DNA of 13,832 bases from Betaproteobacteria bacterium. Lineage in GTDB: Bacteria > Pseudomonadota > Gammaproteobacteria > Burkholderiales > SG8-39. Below are positions 6,934 through 13,206 of the stretch, piece after piece (the first letter of the stretch is position 1; the number at the start of each line of letters is the position of its first letter). Position numbers and translations under genes: made by a program. The notes beneath the pieces are model-generated. The model worked only from the letters and a program-made list of their open reading frames with translations. It searched no databases and was not told the origin of the DNA. The stretch covers positions 1-13,832 of the forward strand of contig JAFAGU010000324.1 of the NCBI GenBank assembly GCA_019237595.1. The letters run 5' to 3'.

Positions 6934-7671
6934 ATGGACCTCAGGCTCAAGGGAAAGCGCGCGCTCGTCACGGGCGGCTCCAAGGGGATCGGCCGCGCCT
7001 GCGCGGAAGTGCTCGCCGCGGAGGGCGCGGAGGTGCGCATAGCGTCTCGCAATCCTCCGGCGGACGGCAAGCTCGTTTCGAAGGCGGTCGATCTTTCGCA
7101 GCGCGGCGCGCCCGAGGCGCTTGCCGAATGGGCGGGGGAGCTCGACATCCTCGTGAACAACGCGGGCGCCATCCCCGGCGGGGACCTCCTCAAGGTGGAC
7201 GAGGAAACGTGGCGCAAGGCCTGGGACCTCAAGGTCTTCGGCTACGTGAATCTCACGCGGGCGGTCTACACGCGCATGAAGGCGAGGCGGCGCGGCGTGA
7301 TCGTCAATATCATCGGCAGCGCGGGGGAGAAGATGAACGCGGCTTACGTGGCCGGCAGCACCGCGAATGCAGGGCTCATGGCGTTCACCAAGGCGCTCGG
7401 CGGCGCGTCGCCAGCCGATGGAGTGCGCGTGCTCGGCATCAATCCGGGACCGGTGGCGACCGACCGGCTCGTGAGCCTCTACAAGCAGATGGCGCAGAGC
7501 AAGCTCGGCGATGCCTCGCGCTACGAGGAGCTCTTCAAGGACATGGCTTTCGGACGCCCCGCCTCGGCCGAGGAAATCGCCTGGGCCGTCGCGTTCCTCG
7601 CCTCCGAGCGCTCCGCGTACACGAGCGGATGCATCCTCACTATCGACGGCGGACAGGTGAACCGCTCGTGA
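6934..7671 (+). CDS. SDR-fold protein lacking the catalytic tetrad
   Basis: The 245-residue protein has the classical short-chain dehydrogenase fold. The dinucleotide-binding TGGSKGIG is at 13-20, NNAG at 75-78, and the C-terminal region ends in the usual I-D-G-G. The active site is not classical. Aligned to the N-S-Y-K tetrad, Asn is Lys100 (WDLKVFG), Ser is Gly128 (VNIIGSAGE), Tyr is Gly141 and Lys is Asn145 (AGSTANAGL). I checked each codon (AAG 7231-7233, GGC 7315-7317, GGC 7354-7356, AAT 7366-7368). I recall related proteobacterial SDR-annotated proteins with a similar G-S-x-x-N segment, so this is probably a subfamily rather than a decaying gene. Tyr138, three residues upstream, is a possible substitute. 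The stop overlaps the next gene's GTG start as GTGA. Oxidoreductase activity is uncertain. Confidence 0.88.
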   Translation: MDLRLKGKRALVTGGSKGIGRACAEVLAAEGAEVRIASRNPPADGKLVSKAVDLSQRGAPEALAEWAGELDILVNNAGAIPGGDLLKVDEETWRKAWDLKVFGYVNLTRAVYTRMKARRRGVIVNIIGSAGEKMNAAYVAGSTANAGLMAFTKALGGASPADGVRVLGINPGPVATDRLVSLYKQMAQSKLGDASRYEELFKDMAFGRPASAEEIAWAVAFLASERSAYTSGCILTIDGGQVNRS

Positions 7672-8651
7672 AGGCAGTCGTCTGCAAGGCGTGGGGGCCG
7701 CCCGAGTCGCTGGTCGTGGAGGACCTGCCCTCGCCCACGCCCGGTCCCGGCGAGGTCGTGGTCGCAATGAAGGCGGCGAGCCTGAACTTCCCGGACGTCC
7801 TCATCATCCAGAACAAGTACCAGTTCAAGCCGCCCCTGCCCTTCTCGCCCGGCAGCGAGCTCGCCGGCACCGTGAAGGCGCTGGGCGAGGGCGTGAAGGG
7901 CTTCCACGTCGGCGATCGCGTGATCGCGTTCACGACCTACGGCGCCTTCGCCGAGGAAGTTAAGACGGATGCGACGCGGCTTCTTCCGCTGCCGGAGAAG
8001 ATGAGCTTCGAGGAAGGCGCGGCCTTCCTCCTGACGTACGGCACCTCCGACCACGCGCTGCGCGACCGTGGGGCGCTGAAGGCGGGCGAGACGCTCCTCG
8101 TGCTTGGCGCGGCGGGCGGCGTGGGGCTCGCCGCGATCGAGATCGGCGTCGCCCTTGGCGCACGCGTGATCGCCTGCGCCTCGAGCGAGGACAAGCTCGA
8201 CGTATGCCGCGAGCACGGCGCAACCGAGACCATCAACTACGCCAGCGAAGACCTGCGCGAACGGATCAAGGCCCTGACCGGCGGGCGCGGCGTCGACGTG
8301 GTCTACGACGCCGTCGGCGGCCCGTACTCCGAGCCCGCTTTCCGCTCCCTCGCCTGGCGGGGACGCCATCTCGTCATCGGCTTCGCCGCCGGCGAGATTC
8401 CCAAGCTTCCGCTCAACCTCGCACTCCTCAAGGGCGCTTCGCTGGTAGGCGTCTTCTGGGGCGACTTCGCACGCCGCGAGCCCAAGGCCTTTGCCGAGAG
8501 CGTCGCGCAGCTTGGCCGCTGGCACGCAGAGGGGCGGCTCAAACCCCATGTCTGGCGCACCCTACCTCTCGAGAAGGCCGTGGAAGCCCTGAATCTGATG
8601 GCCGCTCGCCAGGTGAAGGGGAAGATCGTCCTCACCTCGGGAAAGGCGTAA
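7668..8651 (+). CDS. Zinc-free MDR enzyme, NADPH:quinone oxidoreductase type
   Basis: The 327-residue protein belongs to the quinone oxidoreductase branch of the medium-chain dehydrogenase/reductases. It starts M-K-A-V-V-C-K-A-W-G from a GTG that overlaps the SDR stop, and the family N-terminus supports this start. The GroES-like domain contains SLNFPDVL near 38-45 and GSELAG at 62-67. The nucleotide-binding loop LGAAGGVGLAA spans 146-156. The cysteine ligands of zinc-dependent alcohol dehydrogenases are absent, so the reaction is probably NADPH-dependent reduction of an enone, quinone or enoyl-CoA. It sits in the same transcription unit as the SDR, 31 bases before the secreted-protein gene. 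The acceptor in vivo is unknown. Confidence 0.9.
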   Translation: MKAVVCKAWGPPESLVVEDLPSPTPGPGEVVVAMKAASLNFPDVLIIQNKYQFKPPLPFSPGSELAGTVKALGEGVKGFHVGDRVIAFTTYGAFAEEVKTDATRLLPLPEKMSFEEGAAFLLTYGTSDHALRDRGALKAGETLLVLGAAGGVGLAAIEIGVALGARVIACASSEDKLDVCREHGATETINYASEDLRERIKALTGGRGVDVVYDAVGGPYSEPAFRSLAWRGRHLVIGFAAGEIPKLPLNLALLKGASLVGVFWGDFARREPKAFAESVAQLGRWHAEGRLKPHVWRTLPLEKAVEALNLMAARQVKGKIVLTSGKA

Positions 8652-8682
8652 ACTGGCTGCGTCTTCCGCCCGGGGAGGGGCC

Positions 8683-10122
8683 TTGGCAGCGAAGAGCATC
8701 TCGTTCAGGAAGCGCGCCACCGCGGCCGCCGTCATGGCGGCCCTGGGAATGCTTGCGAGCGCCCAGGCGTACGCGCAGAGCGCCGATCGCCTCGCCGACC
8801 AGCTCGTACGCGGCGGGCTCGAGCGCGGCATGCGCCTGCCGCTCGAGATCATCTGGCTGCAATCGGAAATCCAGGCAGACATGTGGCGAAACCCCACGCT
8901 CGCCGCCACGCTCCAGGGCTGCGCCACTGCGGGAAGCCCCCGCGAGGGCTGCGCCGTGAGCGTCCGTAGCGCCTGGCGCTACACGTTCGACTCGGCCTCT
9001 TCGGTGCGGCCGACCCCCATCGTCGTCTCCTCGCTCAAGATTCCCGACGCGCCTTTCGGCTCCGGCCGGCTCAACCTTTCCGGGAGCGGGAGGGTCTTCC
9101 TCGTCACTTCCCCGGCAGAGCACGGGCAGGGCGTAATGAGGCCTCCATCGGGGGCAGTGGTTCTCGCCGCTGGAAGCACCGTGCAGCTAATCGATGCCGC
9201 CTACCCGTCGATCCAGATCGAGGTGAAGGCGCCCCCGAACGAGCCGCTCTTCCTAGGCAATCTCGCGGCGGCGGAGATCGGCCGCATCTTCTCGCTGCTC
9301 GTGCCGCCGGGCGCGCCGAGCGCCAAGACGGCGAGCGTGCTGGGCGACGGCAAGGTGGCCCTGCGCGGCGGCGCCGAGCAGGCGCCGGAGCGGATCGCGG
9401 TAGCCTCGCTCGATCCGGCCGCGATTTCCGCGCGGATGGAAGCGCCCGTGACGAGCCGCCCCGTGCGCCTTGAATCGTCCCAACCGCTAGTCGCGAGCCT
9501 GGCGCTCAGGGACAGCGGAGCGCCGCAGGCGCCGATCGCGATCGAGATGGCCGTGCCCGGCACCCCGCTCCCCGTGCCTGCCGCTAGAGCTTCGGCGCTT
9601 TCCGTCGCGTCCATCGAACTGTCCGGGCTTTCGCTTGGCGCCGGCGTGAACAAGCCTTCGCGAGCGCTCATCCCCGACGCAGCGCTGCCGGACCATACGG
9701 CGGCGCTCGAAACGCTCGCGACGCTGAAGGCTGCGCCGGCCCCGGCCGCGCCCGGGCTTGCCGCCGCTTCGTTGCGTCTCGCCGAGCGCGCGGAGCCCGC
9801 CGTTCAACCGGTCCTGCCCGCGGTGCCTGGAGCCCTGCTCGCCTCCGCTCAGCCGGCCCTCGCGGCCTCGCAGGGCGTGGCACCTCAAGAGCTCAACGCG
9901 GGGCCGGCGCTGGACATGGCTGTCGCGCTGGCACCGGCGCCTGCGCCGATCAAGGTCGCGGCGGCCGTGCCCGTCGCCCCGACGAAGGTCGCCACCGCTG
10001 CTCCTGCCGCTTCGAGCGACCTCGCCCGCATGCGCGCGGAGATCGAGGCAGAAGTAGCCCGGGAGAACGAGCGATTCGCGCAGGCCTTGCGCAACGGCAA
10101 GGGTTTTCGCTTCGGGACGTAG
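8683..10122 (+). CDS. Secreted Ala/Pro-rich protein of unknown function
   Basis: I do not recognise this 479-residue protein. A TTG start at 8683 follows a strong GGGGAGGGG ribosome-binding site at 8672-8680. It gives a complete signal peptide: basic KSISFRKR, hydrophobic core about 12-28, cleavage near A-Y-A-Q at 29-32. The next in-frame ATG would remove the basic n-region. Residues about 33-205 look globular, with two cysteines (Cys80, Cys90) that could form a disulfide and a beta-rich stretch around 95-185. Residues about 210-445 are low-complexity, rich in Ala, Pro, Val and Ser. The last 35 residues are charged and probably helical (MRAEIEAEVARENERF). This suggests an exported anchor or scaffold protein, as inference only. 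It may be read from the upstream operon across a 31-base gap. Its TAG directly abuts the convergent gene's TAG. Confidence 0.75.
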   Translation: MAAKSISFRKRATAAAVMAALGMLASAQAYAQSADRLADQLVRGGLERGMRLPLEIIWLQSEIQADMWRNPTLAATLQGCATAGSPREGCAVSVRSAWRYTFDSASSVRPTPIVVSSLKIPDAPFGSGRLNLSGSGRVFLVTSPAEHGQGVMRPPSGAVVLAAGSTVQLIDAAYPSIQIEVKAPPNEPLFLGNLAAAEIGRIFSLLVPPGAPSAKTASVLGDGKVALRGGAEQAPERIAVASLDPAAISARMEAPVTSRPVRLESSQPLVASLALRDSGAPQAPIAIEMAVPGTPLPVPAARASALSVASIELSGLSLGAGVNKPSRALIPDAALPDHTAALETLATLKAAPAPAAPGLAAASLRLAERAEPAVQPVLPAVPGALLASAQPALAASQGVAPQELNAGPALDMAVALAPAPAPIKVAAAVPVAPTKVATAAPAASSDLARMRAEIEAEVARENERFAQALRNGKGFRFGT

Positions 10123-10647
10123 CTAGCGCTGCGGCGGCGTCGCATCGCCGCTTCCCAGCGGCCGCTGCATGACCACGCTGTCGACCCAGCGTCCATGCTT
10201 GAAGCCCACCGAGCGCAGCGTGCCCACGCGCAGGAACCCCAGGCTAGCATGCAACCCGATCGAGGCCGTATTGGCGCGGTCGCCGATCACGGCCACGACC
10301 TGGCGATAGCCGAGGGCTTCGCTGCGCGCGAGGAGCTCGGCGAGGATCCGATGGCCGACGCCGCGCCCCACCATGTCGGGACGGACATAGACCGAATCCT
10401 CGAGCGCGTAGCGATACGCCGAGCGCGAGCGATAGAGCGAGCAGTAGCCGTAGCCGGCGATTTCGCCGGCAAGCTCCGCCACCAGGTAGGGAAAGCCTTT
10501 TGCCGCGATGTCGGCGTGCCGCCGGCGCATTTCGTCGAGCGAGGGCGGCTCCTCCTCGAACGAGGCAAGTCCCTCCCGCACGTGGTGCGCGTAGATCGCA
10601 TGCACCGCGGGAAGGTCGGCCTGGGCGGCGGGCCGGACCTGCACCAT
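10123..10647 (-). CDS. GNAT N-acetyltransferase, phosphinothricin acetyltransferase (Pat/Bar)-like
   Basis: The 174-residue protein is a GNAT acetyltransferase with close resemblance to Bar/Pat. Its V-Y-V-R-P-D-M-V-G-R-G-V-G segment (86-98) is the acetyl-CoA binding region. VVAVIGD at 117-123, LHASLGF at 132-138 and GFKHGRWVD at 148-156 match the Bar counterparts. Glu83 and His151 fall where Bar has its active-site Glu and His. Chromosomal homologues of this type acetylate methionine sulfoximine or sulfone, or amino-acid analogues; resistance to phosphinothricin is possible but not shown. The ATG at 10647 is one base after the TGA of the aldolase-fold gene, indicating coupling. An upstream in-frame start at 10728 would lie inside that gene and adds sequence unlike the family. 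Confidence 0.88.
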   Translation of the reverse strand: MVQVRPAAQADLPAVHAIYAHHVREGLASFEEEPPSLDEMRRRHADIAAKGFPYLVAELAGEIAGYGYCSLYRSRSAYRYALEDSVYVRPDMVGRGVGHRILAELLARSEALGYRQVVAVIGDRANTASIGLHASLGFLRVGTLRSVGFKHGRWVDSVVMQRPLGSGDATPPQR

Positions 10648-10648
10648 C

Positions 10649-11413
10649 TCACCGAGAATAGTCCGGCTCCTCGCGGTCGAGGATGCGCTTGAGCGCGGCG
10701 AAATGCGCTCCGGCGTACTCGGGGGCATCGGCCTGCATCATGTCGTGCGCCCGCTTCGCGACCTCGGGCCGCACGGGGCGCAGGCGCCCGCCGCCCTGCG
10801 CGATCATCGAGCGCGCGAGGACCTGGAGCCGGCAGGCGCGCTCGAGGTAGTAGAGGAGGTCGAAGGCCTCGGCGATGCTAGGCCCGACGACGATCACGCC
10901 GTGGTTCGCGAGGAAGAGCACGCGTTTCGACCCGAGCGCGGCGGCGAGCCGGTCGCCCTCGCCCGCGTCGACGACCAGGCCGTTGTAGGTGTCGTCGTAG
11001 GCGATGTCGTCGTGGAAGCGCAGCGCGTTCTGCTCCACCATCTCGAGGCGGCCGTTCTCGATCAGGGTGAGCGCCGTGGCGTAGGGCATGTGCGTGTTGA
11101 GCACGCACGCGGCGCGAGAATGCGCGAGGTGCAGCCGCGAATGGATGTAGAAGGCGGTCTTCTCGTAGGCGCCTTCTCCCGAAAGCACGTTCCCGCCCGC
11201 GTCCAGGGCAAGGAGGTTCGTCGCCGTGACTTCGCTCCAGTGAAGCCCGTAGCGGTTGAGGAGAAAGCTGCCGTCGGGCAGCATGACGCTGAAGTGGTTG
11301 CAGACGCCCTCGTGCAGGTCAAGCCGCACCGCCAGCCGGAATGCCGCCGCGAGGTCGATGCGCGCCGCCAGGACCACGGCATCGGCGCGGCGCCCATCGA
11401 ACATGTTTCCCAT
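10649..11413 (-). CDS. Class II aldolase/adducin-fold protein with N-T-H metal motif
   Basis: The 254-residue protein has the class II aldolase/adducin fold. It contains CNHFSVMLPDG near 38-48, an AFYIHSRLH segment at 87-95, VLNTHMPYATAL at 104-115 and ANHG at 169-172. In the fuculose-1-phosphate aldolase type the metal is held by an H-x-H pair and a later His. Here the pair reads Asn106-Thr-His108 (AAC at 11096-11098) and His171 is kept. The aldolase glutamate of FucA is not at the expected place either, as is usual for adducin-like members. It may be an aldolase, decarboxylase or a non-catalytic metal binder. It starts at 11413 (ATG), 6 bases from a perfect TATAAT, which suggests a leaderless transcript, and it is followed by the acetyltransferase. 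Confidence 0.87.
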   Translation of the reverse strand: MGNMFDGRRADAVVLAARIDLAAAFRLAVRLDLHEGVCNHFSVMLPDGSFLLNRYGLHWSEVTATNLLALDAGGNVLSGEGAYEKTAFYIHSRLHLAHSRAACVLNTHMPYATALTLIENGRLEMVEQNALRFHDDIAYDDTYNGLVVDAGEGDRLAAALGSKRVLFLANHGVIVVGPSIAEAFDLLYYLERACRLQVLARSMIAQGGGRLRPVRPEVAKRAHDMMQADAPEYAGAHFAALKRILDREEPDYSR

Positions 11414-11433
11414 CGGGGCATTATAGTGAGTTC
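11414..11433. promoter_or_regulatory. 20-base symmetrical divergent promoter core
   Basis: The whole spacer between two divergent ATGs is 20 bases. Its centre ATTATAGT (11420-11427) gives a perfect TATAAT on the minus strand (11425 to 11420) and TATAGT on the plus strand (11422-11427). Each hexamer is followed by exactly six bases and then ATG, so transcription starting at the usual distance would begin at the A of the start codon on both sides. There is no room for a Shine-Dalgarno sequence on the minus side. No convincing -35 box is visible; it would lie inside the opposite coding region. Confidence 0.5.
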
Positions 11434-11715
11434 ATGAGACGCCTCCTTCGCGCCCACGGCCTCGCGTTGTGCCTCTGGCTCGCCGCCTGCTCGAAGGTGA
11501 CGGAGGAAAATTTCGCGAAGGTCCAGAACGGCATGAGCGAGCAGGAGGTCGCAGCCATCCTCGGCGCACCCACGGAATCGACGAGCCGCGAGATCCTCGG
11601 CATCTCGGGAACGACTTCAGTGTGGCGCAGCGGCGATGCGGAGATCACCGTGCGCTTCGTCGGCGGCAAGGTCGCGCTGAAGTCCTTCGACAAGCCCGCG
11701 CCGGCGCCGAAATAG
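11434..11715 (+). CDS. Small lipoprotein, DUF3862/BamE-like fold
   Basis: The 93-residue product begins with a basic, hydrophobic leader ending in a lipobox L-A-A-C with Cys19, so it should be lipidated and membrane-anchored. The mature part contains N-F-A-K-V-Q-N-G-M-S-E-Q-E-V (about 26-39) and LGAPTE (49-54). These are the signature of small SmpA/OmlA (BamE)-like and DUF3862 domains: a helix pair followed by a beta-sheet, here ending in TVRFVGGKVALKSF. It is shorter than BamE itself, and its place in the BAM complex is not implied. ATG at 11434 has no good ribosome-binding site and lies 6 bases after a -10-like TATAGT. A terminator hairpin follows its stop. Confidence 0.8.
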   Translation: MRRLLRAHGLALCLWLAACSKVTEENFAKVQNGMSEQEVAAILGAPTESTSREILGISGTTSVWRSGDAEITVRFVGGKVALKSFDKPAPAPK

Positions 11716-11716
11716 A

Positions 11717-11738
11717 AAGGGCGGCCGAAGCCGCCCTT
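11717..11738 (-). terminator. Rho-independent terminator with UUCG tetraloop
   Basis: A perfect 9-base-pair inverted repeat, AAGGGCGGC and GCCGCCCTT, encloses four bases. Read on the minus strand the loop is C-UUCG-G, an exceptionally stable tetraloop, and the stem is followed by a U-rich tail (TCTATTTC) that runs into the end of the convergent gene. This suits termination of the glycine-zipper lipoprotein gene. On the plus strand the tail is CCCGG, so termination there would be weaker. Confidence 0.75.
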
Positions 11739-11757
11739 CCCGGCACTGCCTCCAAGG

Positions 11758-11973
11758 CTACGGATGCTTGCGGTTGTAGTCCTTGCCGAGCTGGTCGCCG
11801 ATGTACCCGCCCGCCGCGGCGCCGCCGACCGTGCCGATCGTGCTGCCGCCGGTGACGGCCGAGCCAAGCGCCCCGCCCGCGACCGCGCCGCCCGCCGTGC
11901 CGACGGTTTCGGCGCGGCTCGCGCAGCCGGCGACGCCTGCGAGGATTGCGATTGCCAACACGTACCTGATCAT
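11758..11973 (-). CDS. Glycine-zipper lipoprotein (17 kDa antigen-like)
   Basis: The 71-residue protein has a signal sequence with a lipobox-like V-A-G-C (Cys17). It then has alternating glycine/alanine repeats (GTAGGAVAGGALGSAV at 25-40 and GTVGGAAAGGYIG at 47-59) typical of the glycine-zipper 2TM domain of Rickettsia 17 kDa antigen-like lipoproteins. Two zipper helices could pack in a membrane. The charged tail is DYNRKHP. The start is well supported by AAGGAGT at 11979-11985, about 5 bases from the ATG. The gene lies 46 bases downstream of the small membrane protein gene and before a UUCG terminator. Such proteins are envelope components whose exact roles are mostly unknown. Confidence 0.85.
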   Translation of the reverse strand: MIRYVLAIAILAGVAGCASRAETVGTAGGAVAGGALGSAVTGGSTIGTVGGAAAGGYIGDQLGKDYNRKHP

Positions 11974-12019
11974 GTGGGACTCCTTGGTGAAGTGACGATG
12001 GATCGCTCGCCCCGGCGCG

Positions 12020-12142
12020 CTAGGTGCAGCCGCGCAGGAGGAAGAGCGCGAAGAGGACTGGAATCGGCACTCCGAGCAGCCACAAGAGGATCCAGCCCAT
12101 TTTGCCTTCCTGCTTGCGGCGCCACTGCTTGAGTTTCTCCAT
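12020..12142 (-). CDS. 40-residue single-pass membrane protein
   Basis: A short gene encodes 40 residues. The first 14 are basic and polar (KLKQWRRKQEGK). A hydrophobic segment (about 16-36) follows, containing WLLGVPIPVL, and the end is L-L-R-G-C-T. The ATG is preceded by TTGGAGG at 12148-12154, a strong ribosome-binding site 5 bases away. The positive-inside rule places the N-terminus in the cytoplasm. I recall similar small proteins ending in a G-V-P-I-P-x-L helix and G-C-T in other Proteobacteria, with no assigned function; that memory should be tested by search. It stands between the Bug-protein gene and the glycine-zipper lipoprotein gene on the same strand. Confidence 0.65.
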   Translation of the reverse strand: MEKLKQWRRKQEGKMGWILLWLLGVPIPVLFALFLLRGCT

Positions 12143-12162
12143 AGGGCCTCCAAGGCCGTAGT

Positions 12163-12204
12163 TGCCCCCCGATGGGGCAGACAGCCCATGACAGCAATCG
12201 CTGT
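12163..12204. other. Two tandem short hairpins in the intergenic gap
   Basis: Between the Bug-protein gene and the small membrane protein gene lie two perfect inverted repeats: TGCCCC/GGGGCA (12163-12168 with 12174-12179, loop of five) and ACAGC/GCTGT (12191-12195 with 12200-12204, loop of four). Neither is followed by a U-run on the minus strand, so a classical terminator is not supported. They could limit read-through or protect the 3' end of the transporter message. Short repeats also arise by chance in GC-rich DNA. Confidence 0.25.
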
Positions 12205-12231
12205 GCCCGCGACAGTCCTTGCTGCGGGGCG

Positions 12232-13206
12232 CTAGTTGACGACGATCCCGCGCTCGCGGATGAGCCTGCCCCACTTCTCGCGCTCGGCACGCACGTGCTC
12301 GACGAACTGCTCGGGCGGACCGGCAGCGGGCTCGCCGCCCTGCTCGGCGAGCTTGGCGCGCAGGTCGGCAGAGGCGAGGATCGCCGCACTCTCTTTGTTG
12401 AGCCTCTGGATGACTTGTCTTGGCGTCCCCGCGGGCACGGCAAGGCCGCTCCACGAAAGCGAGTCGTATCCGGGCACGCCGGACTCGGCGACGGTGGGCA
12501 CTTCCGGCAGCGCGCTCGAGCGCTTGAGCCCCGTCACGGCCAGCGCTCTCAGCTTGCCCGCGCGGATGAACGCGATCGCGCCCGGCATGTTCTCGAACAT
12601 CATCGTGACGCGCCCGGCCATCAGGTCGGGCAGCGCCTGCCCGCTTCCCTTATAGGGCACGTGGAGGATTTCCGTTCCGGTCATGCTCTTGAAGAGCTCG
12701 GCCGACATGTGGGTCGAGGATCCGGCCCCCGAGGAAGCGAAGGAGAGCTTTCCCGGCTCGCGTCTCGCGGCGGCGAGCAGCTCGGCGACGCTTCGCGCGG
12801 GAAACTCGGGCGCCACGATGAGGACGTTCGTGATGGTCGCGATCAGGATCACCGGCTCGAGGTCCTTCGCCGGGTCGTAGGAAAGCGTGCGGTAGAGGAA
12901 CGGGTTGATGGCCATGACGCCGGTCGTCGCCATGAGGAGCGTATAGCCGTCGGGCGCCGCGCGCGCCACCGCTTCGGCGCCGATGTTGCCGCCCGCGCCC
13001 GCGCGGTTGTCGATGAGCACGGGCTGGCCGAGCGCCGCGGCGAGCCGCTCGCCCACGAGGCGCGCGAAGATGTCGGTCGAGCCGCCCGGGGCGAATGGAA
13101 CGATGAGGCGCAGCGGCCGCGAAGGATAGTTCTCCTGCGCCCTGCCCGGCGGCGCGAGCGCGACCGAAGCGAAGAGAACGCTAGCTGCGGCGAGGATCCA
13201 GCGCAT
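12232..13206 (-). CDS. Bug-family (TctC-type) tripartite tricarboxylate transporter binding protein
   Basis: The 324-residue protein has a signal peptide (hydrophobic core about 4-18, cleavage near residue 23, R-A-Q-E) and then the Bug-family start YPSRPLRLIVPFAPGGSTDI. Conserved segments include NRAGAGGNIGAEAVA (67-81), APDGYTLL (84-91) and HVPYKGSG. Bug proteins bind carboxylates, amides or aromatic acids in the periplasm, and are greatly expanded in Burkholderiales. No TctA or TctB membrane gene is present in the window, as is common for these orphans. The start at 13206 makes it overlap the permease gene by 26 bases, which implies co-transcription with a transporter of another class. It may supply the acid used by the CoA genes, but that is inference. 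Confidence 0.93.
   Translation of the reverse strand: MRWILAAASVLFASVALAPPGRAQENYPSRPLRLIVPFAPGGSTDIFARLVGERLAAALGQPVLIDNRAGAGGNIGAEAVARAAPDGYTLLMATTGVMAINPFLYRTLSYDPAKDLEPVILIATITNVLIVAPEFPARSVAELLAAARREPGKLSFASSGAGSSTHMSAELFKSMTGTEILHVPYKGSGQALPDLMAGRVTMMFENMPGAIAFIRAGKLRALAVTGLKRSSALPEVPTVAESGVPGYDSLSWSGLAVPAGTPRQVIQRLNKESAAILASADLRAKLAEQGGEPAAGPPEQFVEHVRAEREKWGRLIRERGIVVN

Noticed and set aside
6894..7667. Upstream extension of the quinone oxidoreductase frame.
   Set aside because: It overlaps the SDR gene in another frame and encodes Arg/Gly-rich sequence; the family N-terminus starts at the GTG at 7668.
9668..10057. Possible tandem repeat array in the Ala/Pro-rich coding region.
   Set aside because: The protein is compositionally biased, but I could not find a regular nucleotide repeat unit or a constant period.
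10648..10728. Longer start for the acetyltransferase.
   Set aside because: The added 27 residues lie inside the aldolase-fold gene and do not resemble the GNAT N-terminus, which begins M-V-Q-V-R-P.
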